From Glossina fuscipes (lineage: Eukaryota; Arthropoda; Insecta; Diptera; Glossinidae): 64,000 nucleotides of DNA. The stretch is taken from contig NW_023998415.1 of the NCBI RefSeq assembly GCF_014805625.2, positions 31,614,794 to 31,678,793 on the forward strand, given 5' to 3'. The notes under the pieces were generated by a model. The model saw only the letters and a list, made by a program, of their open reading frames with translations, was not told where the DNA came from and did not search any database. This document shows positions 39,670 through 54,685 of this stretch, one piece after another (positions within the stretch are counted from its first letter, which is position 1; each line of letters opens with the position of its first letter). A program made the position numbers and the translations under genes.

Positions 39670-42600
39670 TGAAAGAAACAATTACTAAAATTGCAAATCC
39701 TCAAACCTAAACGATGTGTTCTTTCGATTAGTAATGTATGTATTAATTTGTAATTACGCAAGTAAAACATGTGCAAGCACCGTAAAAATGATCTGCAATT
39801 ATTTTGGGATTAGGTTGCGTACCCAAACTGAGTATGGTGGTGTGTTAATGGCGATCAACATAGTTATTCTATCTGTTCAAGTAAGTACTGGTCTAGTACT
39901 CTATCGGATTCCTTCACAACGGCTCGCAAATATGCCCATATATGTCTTTCCATTTTGTCTCCGAATTCTTGTTGAAGCATTCCAGCATACGACTTTAATT
40001 CGTAGCATAAACCTAAGTAGGAAAACTATTGATAACTTAAGTTCAGCAGGTAGAATTCTTGACTTCTTACTGCGTGTATACCATTCCTATTATTATTATT
40101 ATTATTACTATTTTAATTATTTTAATAAACTTCTCAACCGCTTGAAGACCATTGCTTATCCATTTTCTTCTAATGCTAGATATCTCTTTGTTGGTCATGC
40201 TAGTTCCCTCGTCAATTCCATGTTTTTGATATGCCGCAGAAATTCTATAACAGTGACATGATTTGGTGCAACAGTGAGATTTATTCCTCCGATCAAATCG
40301 ATCTCTTAAGCAATTTTTAATGATTAGTTTTGGTTTATTATAAATTATCTTATTTTTTACTCGCTTGATAGATACTTTGATTCTTGTACAATATGTCAAA
40401 AAAAAAAAAAATGCATTATCTGAAGAAATTCTTTTCTTAATATGTCGAACCTATGCCCGAATCGCTCAACCCTTTGAAACCATTCTTAAGAGGTTAGAAT
40501 CTAATGTCTCACCAATTGATTTCGAATTTTACTCTTACTCTAACGTTTGCCTTTAGAAAACCGTTATGTTCAATTTAAAAGTGTTTCTTCAGTAGTGCAG
40601 CCCTATCAAGACGATCTTTGACTAGATATGAGACTGTGAACAATTCGAAAAGAGTTATTTAGCGCATCTGACACGATATTAAAAAGTGTAGAATCAGGAC
40701 TATGCTGCTAATTTGAATTTAACTATATTGACTCTCATTGAATTTACCGCAACAGCGACACTTTCTGGGCAAACAGTTTCGACATTTGAACACAACAAAA
40801 TCAGGAAAGCATACAACTTGTACAATTTTCATTCATTGATTTGTCTTAAAAAATCTTCAAAAATATGATTTTAAAGGCGACTATGCTTCTTCAAAGAAAT
40901 GAGGGTTGTTTTGTCTTTTGGAATCATCAATTTAATAAAGAATTTTATTCAAAAAGTTTATTGTTGAAACTACTACTAAAAAATGTAAAGTTTTTTTTAT
41001 TCTCTCTTTCCTCCACGTCACCAACAGATTTTTCTTCCTTTGCTGCTGTGGAAAAAACACTGATTTTTCGAAAGAAATTCGTGTAACTTTTGGATGTCGT
41101 CTATTGCTGTCTTCTTTGTGCCTTGTCTGCTTTATTTCCTCTTCTTTTTAGTTTCATTCGTTTTACATATTTGCCGCTTTTGATCATCATCGTCTGGTCG
41201 TCTCTTTAATGAATTCTTTAGCATACTCTTATAAGCTACCATTTTAATTTAAATGGTCCCTGTAGTTATGTTTTAATTTGGTTTTTGTTCAACCAATTTA
41301 TATTTAACTTTGTCTTTTGTTCAGCTCGAAGAGAGAAAAAAACTTTTTTTTCATGCCCATCATCGAAGATTGGAGTTATGTTAATTTTGTCTGAACGCTT
41401 GGAGTATTCAGGAAGAGGCCTCAGTTAATCTATTGATATACTGTAGAGCAGCATCAAATTCTGACTCAATCTAGACATAGATGTTCGCCTATCTGTTTGT
41501 CCGTCGCTTCGTGCCGTAAGTGGGTTGTTAAGATTCCATATCCTGTTTTCAAATGTGATAAAAACATCGAAAGATTCGTGCTCTCAGGTTAGTATTGAAA
41601 GTGGGCCAACTTCGTTACAAGTCATGCCTACAGTGTAGTATGAACTAAAAACACTTATGTTCTCAAACGCAAAAAGAAAAAGAAATAATATTTTTTTTTT
41701 TTGTTTTTTCATAAATTACAACAGACGAAACGATAAAAATAGACACGTGATTATCTATCTATGGTTAGCCTTACATAGATCGATCATATTCAGCCGATAG
41801 TGTTTTTCGCGTTCACTTTTTAAAATAGAGTTAGTGTGTATATACGATTCGGTCAGAGTTGAATATAATTTTCTTACTTTGGTTTTTATGATTTTCAAGT
41901 GTCCTGCTTTGTTGCAGACACGGAGACAATAAAATTTTGTTTTTTGCTTTCTATACAATGATGAATGAATAGAATTGACTGCAAAACAAACTAAGCCCTT
42001 TTACATTATGCTCTAACGCCATGTTTCTTATTTCATTTTGAGTGATTATAAAATAATTTTCCGCAAAAAGCATAGCTGAATTATATTTGGTTTCCAAAGT
42101 CAAATAAATCTATTTAGACCATCTGGTTAGCATTTCCATGGGTAAGAAGTAGGAAATTGGAGGTCGTCGTAGTATATCGATTCTTATTATAAATAAAAAC
42201 TATTTGTATTTTGTCAAATATTACTTATGTTTTTCTTTGAAAATACAAACCAATTGAATTCTGCTGTATGCACGTATGTAACTGTGGGCATAGTTAAAAG
42301 ATTAATTAAGAATAGGACTTGAGGTATTGCTTTAGTACACTGCATCACATATCCCATATTTGATATTGTCGCGTTTGCGTTTATACTCACTGGGAAGTCT
42401 AAGAGCTATTTGAGAAGGTGAGTGAGTGTAGTGTGATAAGATTTGATTTGAAGTGAACTAAAAAGTTTTGCCTTTTTCTTCGGTAGGATGGGCAATATGG
42501 GTATTTCAAGAGCACTAGATAAGGGCCATAGCTGAATAAAGTTATTAAGCAAATTTTATGGTGCGAACAGTGCATGTTAGGAACAAAGCAGAAATTTCTC

Positions 42601-43957
42601 AAAACTGAAACCTTGCTTTTTGAGCCTGAGCTTTTTGAGTTAATGCTTAGATTCTTTACTGGGAAACGAGCCATTTTTTCGAAAATTAAAGATTTTGAGC
42701 GAGAAAAAAAAACGAATCGACGCCATTCTTTTCTGACTTAATTTTTTGAAAGAAAACCGTCCGATTGGTTTATGAATGCTATGACGGCTCTATGTAACTT
42801 GTACAAAATCTGAAGGACTGCTTTTTTGGATTTTCATTTCCAACTCCTTGTATTCTTTGGTAAACTTTCATTTTGTTTTTATATTTTCCGGATTAGATGA
42901 GAAAGCCGGATGAATTAGTACATGAGGCCGGTGCCAGTTAACCAGCAATTGCTAACATATTTTCTTTTTCTGTATCCGCTATAAGGCATATATTAAATTT
43001 CATAAATTTTTCAGCGGATGGAATCATGCACTGTAAACCCTATCCGTTAATATAACCTTGTGCAACGTCACTAGGAAATTGTCTGTCCATTAGTATTTGA
43101 AGATTTCAATCAGAAAACTTTGCATAGCTAGCCGGGCATGCTCTGCAATTTGTTCTTATCAATCTCGTCACCCGTCACCTCTCGCCCGTCACCCGTCAGA
43201 ATTGTTCGATAGACTCTCTTGCAATTAGCATAAAAGTTATAATAATTTACATATTACGCTAAAAATTCTCGAAACGAGATACGGCTCAATTAAGGTGAAG
43301 TAATTCAGTGACGGCCACACATGACTACACATTTTTAAAAATTGAAACGTATATTAACACGTTCGCGGACCCTAAACATTTCAGTGAGATGCCAAAAATG
43401 ACAAGCAAACATGTTAGAGCCTATTTTGTGTTATGCAATTTACTCAAAACTCTTCTTATTTTAACACAAGAGTATATCGATGAGTATTCGATAAAAGGAA
43501 TTGATTTAAGTTAAGCATAAGTTCTCTGTTGATTTTTTTTTCTTTCAGTTTTCTGACTTTTCGCCTTTGACACTTCCGTTGTATTGCTGACATATAAATT
43601 TCATGGAAATTTTTCTGTTTTCTTTGCTTTCTTTTCCCACAATTTTATCGTCACAATGCCTATAATTATTGATATACGGGCATACAAATATCATCGTGCA
43701 ATAGCAAACGAATAAACGGGTTGAATGGGTAATAGGTTGTAATAACCTTATTATTATGTGTTGATATAAAAAGAGGAGACATGCACGAGTGTGCATGTAT
43801 GTACTATCGTGCATTACTATTCGCAAACCGATTAGACATGTGTGCACTTTACATTTCAATGATTGCAATATTGTTTAGATCTTCTCTTGTTTTACGTGAT
43901 TTTCTATCTCGTTCAGGTATTCTTCATATCATGTATCGTAGCTTAGATTTATTACTG

Positions 43958-43986
43958 TGCCTGCCTGCCTGCCTGCCTGCCTGCCT
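43958..43986 (+). repeat. TGCC tetranucleotide microsatellite
   Basis: Seven tandem TGCC units, unusual here for their GC content. Confidence 0.85.
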
Positions 43987-44968
43987 ATATGAAATTGTAT
44001 GTATGAAATTTCATTTTATTGTCATAAGATTGTTGAAGACTTACTTTTCTGATAAGTTTGTTATGCTAACTTTTAACTGTAGATAAAAGTGGATTTAAAT
44101 GAGGGAGAACAAAAAAAACAATATTGAAATATTTGAGATAATTTTTCGTTTGAAGCATATTTGAAGCTTTTACTCAACAAATTATCTCCCTTAGTGTTCA
44201 TTAGGGTTTTGTTTGAAAACTTTATCGATTATTTTCTAAACACAAAGTTTCCGTACCGGGTTTTATGCTTGATTAAAGTTTGTTCTTGGTGCATAGGTAT
44301 TGTGTGGCTTTCGGTTCCGCATTTATGGACGCATTTTTACAATGCTTGCTATAATGAGTTTCTTCTCACAATTTCTTCTCAACTTTTTGCAAAACCTGAA
44401 ACTCCACAAAGACATTTTATATATGTAATCAGTTGGTACATATTGTACTTTTACTTACTTTTAATGTAAATTATTGGATTGTCCGTCTTGCTGTTGCTTA
44501 GATAACTTTTAGGTATCAAAAATTCAATTCTATTTCTCTTTCTACTTAAATAGTTTTCATAATCTGGGATACATTCTTTCATTTGCTGAAAACAATATTT
44601 GAGATCATCTTAAATTGACATCGAATACTATTGAATTGAATATACATATAAGCATAAGGTCTCCCATACAAGAGCGCAAGATTACGATTCAAAATTGCTT
44701 ATGAAACATTTTTTTCTTTTAAAGATTCTCTTTTTAATAATTTAACTTGACAGTAACTTGGGCCGCAAGAAGCTCTTAGGTTTCCGTTGTGAAAGATTTC
44801 CTCACACCTCAGATATGTATGCAGTAAAGGTGACAGAAGAAGCGACTCGTTCCGACAGGGAATGGTCCGATCTCATATTCTTCATTAAATTTTGCGAAGA
44901 AAGCTTTTTATAATTATTCCTTAATTTTTTTAATGAAAAGTATTTCAAAAAATACATTTTCTCATTTT

Positions 44969-45006
<38 letters not shown>

Positions 45007-46239
45007 TTAAAATATAAAAATTTATTTATAAAAGTTTAAGATATCAAAAATCTTTCCTTAAAGTTTCAAGTCAATGGGGAAAAACTGTAGAAGAGCGAGG
45101 CCTTGGAATATTTTTGTACCATTTTATCTGTTACTACTACTACTACTACAGACTTTAATCGCGTTTTTCTCGAAACTTTTTTTTTGAAATCGGTTGGCGC
45201 AACTTTTAAAAAAACGTATGAATTGATATTAGCGCGATTTTGCACACACTGCTGCTAAAGGGGATTGACCAATGTTTAAATGAAAGTTTTTTTTTTTTTT
45301 TTTTATCAACTAAAAGTTATTTTACCGACCAATAATTGAACCAGATTTTATCGCGATTTCAGGTGTTCCGCATGTAAAAATGTCAAAATTTTTGATTTAG
45401 ATAGAAAATTATTCATCCCTTGATTGCAAATAAAATGCTACGAGGAGACTCTGTTCAAGGACTCTCTAAAAACTCGACAGAATTTTATAAGCTTAGCATT
45501 CTAATTAATAAAGATGTGTTTCGTTGCTACTCATCGGACAGTTGTATTTTTTAGATTTTAATGCAATGTTTACTAGACTAAGCCCCGGGCTAAAACAAAA
45601 TCGCTAATCATAGTAGAATTCATCGTTGTTGCTATTGCTTTTGAACAAAGTATTCGGATGACAAAATTAAGAGAAAAGAATTATTTGAGACACAATTGCA
45701 ATGTTTCGTATCATGGCGTCACATTCGATTGTTTTCGAATCGCAATAAATTTTCTATGGGTTGCATTTTCAAGGAACTATTTGTAAATGCCGAAATAAAT
45801 ACCACGATGGAAGGTAAAAAATCAAAACTTTTGTACTGCTTTGTGTGATGTACAGTAAATGAATTTTGAAAAGTGCTTTCGGGTTTTTATTACATCGAAA
45901 GTCGGAATTGTGACCCCAGTACATTGATTCTATTCCTAATTATTCAAAGTCTGCCATTCAGAGCTATTGGTGTTATGTTCCCACAAATTGACTGCCATAT
46001 CAGCCTTCAAGGATGCTACATGTGTTCAAGTTTGATAAGACATACTGCGTTCTTCTTTTAAACGTAGCGGTAGTTTTGTGAAAAATATTTGACTTATGCT
46101 TTGGCTGATTTGGTTGTGTCTATGCATTAAATTACTATGGCACCAGTTTATTCTATATTCCGATTCTACTAAACGATGGGCGTGCAGTCAATTTGTAAAA
46201 AAATTTGCAGCAACTTGCAGAAAACAAACTGTAGAGGTC

Positions 46240-46400
46240 CTGTATACACAATGTTGATCAGGCGTCAAACTTTGAATCCATCTAAGCATGGCCGTCTGTC
46301 CGTCAGCGTATTATTTTCTTGATCTTATCGTCTTCAAGTGTCGACCAAATATTGCAAATTTTTTGCAAGCAAGTTGGCCTATTCCCAATGGACGTTTTCT
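46240..46400 (+). repeat. Dispersed repeat fragment with CCGTCTGTCCGTC
   Basis: Contains GGTCCTGTATACACAATG, TTGATCAGGCGTCAAACTT and ATGGCCGTCTGTCCGTCAGCG, an arrangement common in non-coding interspersed repeats of flies. Weaker relatives: 12030-12240, 41480-41530 and the minus strand of 61790-61835. No open frame; the class is not determined. Confidence 0.45.
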
Positions 46401-48381
46401 ATCCAATCTATTGAAGGTATATAGCCATGGATTACATAGATTAAACAATTAAAGAGCAAATATTGCGTTTTAATCTATATAAAATTATGCGTAGATATAC
46501 CTTTGCCCGTCGTTGTTACATAAGGTAATGGCATTCTGCTAAATATTTGTACAGAAAATTTTTTTCACTTTACACGCGCGCATATGTGTGCGCATGTATG
46601 TTTTTTGCGAGTGGTCTTTTGCAGTTACGGACAAGCTAATGTTTTAATATTTTAAGTATACAGATAAGGGTGTTTCAACGCAACAATACCACATTACAGG
46701 GGTAAAAAATTATGACGTCACATCGTGTCGCACTATATACATATATATATATAAGAAACATTAAGTTTTGAAATGCAATGAATTTCAAATTTACCCATTT
46801 TAGACAATCTGAGTCGACTGAGTCGATTTGGTTACATGTTGCGTAAAGTGTCTTCTTGGCGGCAGCCATACACAAATATGCGCGACAACAAAGTTGAAAA
46901 GAAAAAATTTGCTGTAGCGTTTCAGTGTTCAACACAAACCGCACTCGGCTGATAGACTTGGTTGCTTTCATTCAGTAAGAAAGTTTAAAGAGTTTTTCAA
47001 GTGGAGGGTATGTAGAGCTCACAATAAGCTATTCATAATTTTCCCTTTCATATCCCTGACATTGTATTCGTACATGTTGTTATTATATATATTTGTTACC
47101 ATAACCACATATCGTGCTTATCATGATGACATTGCTTGTTGCTGATGATATTTTGATGAGTTTATGTTGTTATCCATGTAGAATTTTCACTAAATGTAGA
47201 TGAGTTGTAGATTTTATAAGCAAATTCATAAACCCCCACACGCTCACGGACCAACGCACGCCGAAACCCCTACTCAGAGAATACTAACAAACGTGTAGGC
47301 ATATACTGTAACTGTCATTATAGAAAATAACAAAACCATATGCATAGATGCACAAGAATGTAACGTTCAGAATGTGTTTAAAACACAAATTATGCAATGA
47401 ATAGAATTTTAGAGAAGAAACGCGTCTTACTAATAATAAACAATAACATAAGTATACCTTTGTCGCAGGCAAATAATTAGATTAATAGCGTTTCAGTTGT
47501 GCAGTAGCAGCCAACAGAAATTCGCGATACGCACACGTGGATGATAATCATAGTCCATACGAAGTATTACAAGGAACGCTAAAGAAAAGTCGGATCACCA
47601 TGCTGGTTACCTCCCACGCCACTTAAAATTCGCGTAAATGCTATAATCTCCTTGCAATTTAAATAAATAAAAACGTAAAACCGAAACCCAAGAAAAGAGT
47701 CCTGAATTGGCTGAGTATACCCTGCCCAAGAAGACTCGTTACAAGTGGTCTAATACCTTAGCAGCTAAGAAATGAAGCATGTATCTTAATATGCATTATA
47801 AAAAGAAGCATTCACTCCTTTAGTTAGTTAGTTTGCCTGTCTATCTGTGCTTTTCTTTCCTTTTTCAATTACATTTTATCTTTTTAGTAAAAGATAAAAA
47901 AATGCATACACTTGTGTCTGTTCGCTAGTATACCCGTATGTTCGTTTCAATGCATACTTTTTCTCTTGATTAGTAAACACAACATTCATTGGACCCCACT
48001 TGCTTCTACTGCCTTCTTACTGTTTGCGAATCTTAGAAACCTATTTTGTGCAATCATTTTTTGCGAGCGTTAAAGACGAAAAAAAAAAAAAAAAAAATGC
48101 AAACGCATGTGAAGTTTGTGTGTTTGCATAACAGAATTTGTATTGTCACTGCCATTCGTGACGTTGTTTGTTGACGGGCGCTGAGCGACTGCTGTTGACG
48201 CGAGTCCAAACACGACTTGCCTTTGTTGAACTATGCGTGTGTGTGCATATAGATAATCGAAATGGAGACAAATATGGCTAACGTAAAACTAACTTAACGC
48301 TGGTGGAAAGCTTAACGGTAACATTGTTCAAACACAACTCTATGGCTTTGCATAGGCAAATCTACCGCGAACATTTAAACG

Positions 48382-48386
<5 letters not shown>

Positions 48387-48412
<26 letters not shown>
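48387..48412 (+). repeat. CA dinucleotide microsatellite
   Basis: About 13 uninterrupted CA units. Confidence 0.85.
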
Positions 48413-48417
<5 letters not shown>

Positions 48418-51400
48418 TCTTGTTAAACAGGTTCCTGCGCTTACTTCTTACATGAACGCATACTTACGTTCACTTATACGCATAAGTTTTTGCTCGTAGT
48501 TTTTGCTATCTATACATGCATATATATATATATGTATATTATTTTTATTATTCACATATATGTACGTATAGATAAAGGTCAAGCATGAAGAAGAGAAGAA
48601 ATGATCTACGTATATCCATAAGATAAGAAATAAGCGCAAACATATTTCCATGTTATTCTTATCACGCATGAAAACATTCACATACCAATACCCATACATT
48701 GATTGTAATAAATCGCATACCAATGGAACAATCTACGCATATACATGATGCACTTCATAAGTATAAACGCAATCGTAAGCAATGCACACATTGTAACGGT
48801 ATACCGATGATGGAAACAAGTATAAAGACGCGATGCATGACACAGGCATTCTTTCAGTTGTATTTTCCGTTAGCCAAAGAGAGCCGCGAAACCGAAGTGT
48901 AACAGGAAAATCGTCCAAAGTGAAATAATAATGAAAGGAATTGATATTAAGAAAAATGGTGCGGAATTTCGCTGCGTTTAGTTCCCTTTAAACAATTCAT
49001 GCTTAAGAATTCTCAATTGCGGGCAATAGTATTAGTGAGCCAATAATTGCATGTCGTTCGTATAGACATATGGACATTAAAAATATGTTAAGTAACGTAA
49101 AGTATTCTTTACCCCATCATAAGTCGTTAAATGTCTGCTTTTTGCATGAAAAAATTTACTTAGAAAAAGTTATTATTACTTAATTGAGCTCTGCTTGAGG
49201 AGCTCTGCCGCGTATCCGTAGGAGAGAAGATGAAGTTTTTATACGTTCCACTTAAAACTCAGAATATCTACGAAGGTGAGAAAGACTACTGCATGTAGGT
49301 TTTTCTAAAAGGCAGGACTGAAGAAGCAGTATTTGCGATAGTGTTTCGCATCGCGTATGAGCGACGTTAGTATGAGAAAAAGCTGAATGGTTTAGTTAAT
49401 AAATAGATCTCTTCTATGCCTTTGCATGGCGTTCCATGGAGCTACCGACGCCTAAACACACCGCAGAGGGTGTTGGACACACACACTCTGAGCCCTTCAG
49501 TATGCGGTACCAAGTGTCTCTATGAAAGACCAAGAAATTCTCAGTCACGTATCTGATTTATAATGTAATCTTGGTGAAATAAAGGCATTGAAACTGATGC
49601 CAATATCGGTTCGGATGGAGTGTATCTTACACTGCTGTAAAAACCTCTAAGCGCATCATTGCTATTTCAGACAAAGATCATATTTACTATTAAATAGAAT
49701 GTTTTTCTTACCATTAACTCATCAAAAATGTTATAAAAAATTTCATTTCGTTTTAAATAAATATTCAACATTAATACCATAACTTGGAATCGATAGTTGC
49801 AAATTAAGTTCAACTCAGATTGCCTTCAAAAATCAATAGATGAGATAAAATAGTTTTTATGAAAAAAATTTGCTTAATACGTTTGAAAAAGCCTGCTGCT
49901 AGTTTACTTGCCACCGAAAACTGGTTGGCATGTGTATTTTGTCAAAATGTTTGCGACGCTTGAAACCCAGTGAATCTATCAGAATGTATACCGAGATCTG
50001 AATCGACAAAAGCATATTCATCTTCGTTCGTTTGTTTGTCTGTCCAAAATTCTTGATAGACATTCCCGGCGGTGGCAAAAACGAATATCTGAGCTTCAAT
50101 TTATGATTTGATGACCTTTGAAAGTCCTTGCCAGCCAATGAATATCGGAAATGGAACAAATCAATCAACAGAGACGCGTAACATGAACTGAAACTCTGAA
50201 ACCATATTTTTCCGGGTTTTTTACTTAATATCCCCCCATAAGCTACAACAGATGCATACTAATAATAATAATAATAATTTTATGTGACTATAATTTTCTT
50301 ACTTTTTTTATTTTTTTATTGGATTTGTAATAAACAAGCATTTTCTTGATGCAGACTATGCACATGTATAACTAAAGTATACTTGTATATTTCTAAAGTT
50401 TATACGGATACCTGCCTGTATATTTAATTTGAAAAGTTATTCCTCAAATGAACACAACAGCAACAATAAAAAGCTTTATGTTATTTTCTTTGCTAACATT
50501 GCACAAGAAAATATATAAATAAAAACAAGTAAAAAAAAAAAAATAATAAAAAAAAACACACACACAAAAGCAAGAAAATCATATTCGGCTGCGATCGAAT
50601 CCTTTATACCCAGCACTTGTATCATGAAAAAGACCAAAAAAAAAAAAAAAAATAAATAAATAAAATTTAAATTTTCATAGTCTTTAATATTGTATGCGAG
50701 TGGCTTCTCATCATTCTTTCATTTCTGTCGAACATATGCACGTGAAAGTTTTCATCATTTACCTCTCTGCTCTAATTGTACACTGTAGGCATGTCCTTTA
50801 ATCGATTCGATTTCTATTTTTGATACCAACGTTTCCAATATCGATTTGTTCAATATTTACTTCAGATGAAGATTCATCCCATTCTTACACTTAAATCTTC
50901 TTTCATGTACATTATGAAGGACTCTGAATTTCTATAACAAATGAAATCATTGAGTATTTGGGTGGGTTTACATCACACGACTTATGTGGTAAGAATGGCA
51001 GTAAATTGATTTTGTCATGAAATGTGTGGCAAGTGCATCGTTTTATTCGAATTGAATATAGCGTCCAACTCGTAATCATCTAATTCTTGCCACAAAAAAT
51101 CAATTATCATGTTTCTCTAGCATTCCCCATTGACACGGACTGACTGATGCTCTGACTGACTGACTGATTCGCTGACTGTTCATATAATTTTCTTTACCTT
51201 TGCCTATATTGTTGTATCATAAAAATTTCAAATATTCATAATTGTGAATAAATTTTTTCACTTTACTTTTACTTTTCGTTCTTGGCTCTTATTTCTATGT
51301 AGGCATTTGCCAGCAAAATAATAAATGAATAGAATGCAGTTTTGCACGTAATAAACGTAATTTACTGGAAAGATATCTAGCGATGCCGACGATATACAAT

Positions 51401-53017
51401 CGCTATTGAACTTGTCAAATTTCGTATCATTTTTAATTGTTGTTCGGAAGAAGATTCGAATTCACAGTAACGATGAAAGAAACTAAACTGTGCAACAGCT
51501 TTTTCTGTTTGCCAAAGAAACTTTGTAATCGTTTTATTTTTTTGTTTTTTTTTTTTTTTGTGTTCAACTGAAGCTTATTCTAATATCTTCTTAGCGTTGC
51601 GTTGTTAGCGTTCATTTGTTCATTTGTTTTGTAAATTAAGTAAGTTGATTAAAATTATAAATGAAAATATTTAAGGTTGCAGGTAACTCAGTTAAGATAT
51701 ATTGCGAATGTAGAAAAGTTAAAGTAGACTTGCAAACGATTCGCAGATGTGCAATTAATTAATAAATTTGTACAATGAAAATTCGAGTAGTTTTCTTTTA
51801 CAAAAAGCAAACTGCGGTCGGTTACATATTTGTTGCGCAATATTTCTATTATTGCGTTGTTTGATGTTTGTTGCGTCACTATATTTGATTAACAACGAAC
51901 TAACTACAGCACAGTTTCGAACGCGGCGGAAAGTTACAAAATGAAAAATAGATGAATAGTCAAAAGGAGAAGCTGTTTATTGACAGATGGTAGTTTTCAT
52001 ATCGTCGCTCGAATGCCAAAATGATTTAATGCAATAATAAATTGCGTTTCAAACATATTGATTATGTTGCATAACACTGGATGGAGCAATTTAAAATTCG
52101 TTGCAAAAACTAATTATAATTTTCATTTGGCCAAAAATTTCTGTAACGAATAAATTTTTTTTTTATTGTTTTGTGATTTACTAACCGATCAATGTCAAAA
52201 CTGATTAGATTTGGCGAATGTTTTAACAACTTGGAGTATAATTTTGCCTATCCAGCTACTTTCAGTGCAATGTTATAATGAAAAATGATTTCGTTGCTTC
52301 TTCTTTTTCTCTTTCTTTTCGCCTTAATTTTTGCGCTTCGCTGATTCAAAAGGCTTAAGCAATACCTTTATAATACTGGCTATGATAGTAACCACAGTTA
52401 CCCAGCCACAGTTATTCCAAAGTCAAATCACAAACGCAGTCAGAAGTTCGGGAGTACGTAGAGATGTGCATATGTGCAAAAATGAAAAGTTTTCTTCAAC
52501 TTCTTCGGGCTTTCTAATCCTTTTTTAGTGTTTACGTTATTGCAATTTTGGCAAACCTAATTCCTGAGACGAAATCGGAAATATGCCTAAGATCTTCCCA
52601 ACTTTTTCGCCATATTGCATTTATTTTTGATTGTTGTTTCGAGAATAATACAAAAAAAAAAAAAAGAAAAGAAAATTAGATAGATGGACAACGGCACTCA
52701 CACACGACGAACGGCTAGATAAAGAGACAGAGGGGAAGATGGCTCATAGGGGTAAACGTTCGTACAGAAATGTTTAATTGCCGAATCGAATAGTATATGA
52801 GATAATTTGAAATGTCGAAGTGTTAACCACCGCCGCGCAGGGAACAGACTATTCCCGCCATATATGGGGAGCCGCTATTGCTGACAGAAGTAAGTTCTGC
52901 CCCCCTGGGCAAGGTAAGGATTATCTGAACACCATCAAGTCCCGGATAATCATCGTCACACAAACACTCCCAAGGTCAAGGTAAAACCGAAGGAGAAAGA
53001 TGAGTGGATGAGACATC

Positions 53018-53042
53018 CCTCTCTCTCTCTCTCTCTCTCTCT
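53018..53042 (+). repeat. CT dinucleotide microsatellite
   Basis: About 12 CT units at the right end of a GC-richer block (52830-53010). Confidence 0.85.
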
Positions 53043-54612
53043 TAATTCGTGTAGTGGTGACACCTCAGAAATTTAAAAAGCATACAACTACATAAATACT
53101 ATGTTTTTCCTTATAAAGGGCCGGTTTGTAAACCAACTCTATCTCATCAAGTATATGTTCACATACATAAAGCCTAGTTATTGTCATTCTCTCAATTTTG
53201 TTAATACTTGTTAGGTCCACGATGCTATAAGACCATTATAGTAGTGCGGCTGTTCCAAAAAGAAGTGTTCTTTAAAAAACATACTGCTCCCGATTCATTC
53301 TCTTTCCTGGCTTCGAACAGTCGAAAGAATAGATACACAAGTCCACGTACAGATGAATGGATGTTATGTCGCTTATTTATATATATACGTATATATTAAA
53401 TAACTGGGAAGAACTTTACAAATCAAATTTTAGATTATTCTGTTTAGAAACTACAACATATTTCGCCTTTTGCTAAAACATATAAAAAAATTTTCTTATT
53501 TTTAAATAAACCTTAAACTATAGCGGAGAAGTGCGATTTTTGTTCTTTTTCTTTCTAAAATTTTTTCAATTCCTTCAAATATTTTATACAAACCTTAAAC
53601 TAATGTGAACGTTATTTTCACAATACTCCTGCTTTTGATATATAAAAGACATTTCCAATACCACATGAGATAGATAGCTAGATATTCCCTATAATTCTAA
53701 AGCTATAAAATATTGTAGGGAATTCGAATGCATTAAACCTATAGATAGGGTATACATACTAAAAAAAAAAAAACATAATAATAAAAATAATAAAAAAAAA
53801 TAAAAAAAATAAATAAATAAATAAATCTATAAAAAAAACCTTAGCCCTGAAGTTTATGGTTTTTAAGTCGTTCTCTCATATTGTTCCAAGCTCTTCTTTA
53901 TAGCATAAATATTTTGCGCACAATATAATAATAAATAATTTTTTGTGTTTTCTGTCGTAAAACTCTTTTAAAAAAATAATGAAAGTATAACCAGCAAAAA
54001 GAAAAACGAGAAAAAAGTATTCGCGTTGTTACAAATATTTCAACTTTATGTCATTTATTATATTAAAATTGTCGAATGCTTTTGAAAGATATTGATTTGT
54101 ACTGGTCCCAATGGGCAAGGACACTCAAGGAGTGCGTAAACGGTCTCAACTCATCCGAAGTCCGCTTTCAGTAACGACAACACTTTTTTTTTATTGATCT
54201 ATTGTTGGTAAAAATTTTATAAAATCAATAGCAATACCTTTTTATTAGGAAGATATGTTAAATAGAATTCCTTTGGCAACACAGCGCAGAGCTGGAAATA
54301 ATTTTGATATTGAACTTGAAGAATTTCATCGTCTAATTGACAATGAATTCTTAGTGAGACGATTCTGTCTTTTTGTCAAAAAATCTGTGATATCGGCCTT
54401 TAGGTTAATCCTCGTCAGCGAAGCATTTAAAATTGGGCATATATCCCCTTTAGTTTTTTTTTAAAGTATATGGAAACCACACACAGTACATATATAGGGG
54501 TTATGTGCAATCTAAACGTCGTGATTTCGCGTATATTTAATATAAAAAAAAAAAAACTCATAGTGAAGTGAAACTGCTAGAACGTATGGAATTTCCTCAG
54601 TGATTTTCACTT

Positions 54613-54673
54613 TTTATTTAGTTTTTACTTAAATTTTCATTATTATCCTGTCGTTGCTTCTATCCCTTTTATT
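54613..54673 (-). promoter_or_regulatory. Two AATAAA polyadenylation-type signals
   Basis: AATAAA on the minus strand lies at 54673-54668, 13 bases after the read-through stop, and again at 54618-54613. In an AT-rich intron such hexamers are common by chance, so support comes only from their position just after the exon 2 read-through frame. Confidence 0.3.
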
Positions 54674-54685
54674 TATATTATGATT

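Larger units (their letters stand above)
32117..54612. other. Right part of intron 2, no gene recognised
   Basis: About 22 kb of AT-rich intron. It holds microsatellites: TA (35698-35730, 44973-45001), CA/TA (37201-37238), CA (39613-39669, 48387-48412), TGCC (43958-43986), GACT (51139-51176), CT (53018-53042), and AAAT/AAT (53765-53825). Fragments of the CCGTCTGTCCGTC-type dispersed repeat occur near 41490 and 46260-46400. The longest open frame, 39716-40261 plus, has 181 codons and includes a TTA microsatellite; I cannot assign it to a protein. A GC-richer block lies at 52830-53010. No RNA gene was seen. Confidence 0.4.

Noticed and set aside
43958..43986. CRISPR-like or other short direct repeat array
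   Set aside because: The repeats are a simple TGCC microsatellite with no spacers.
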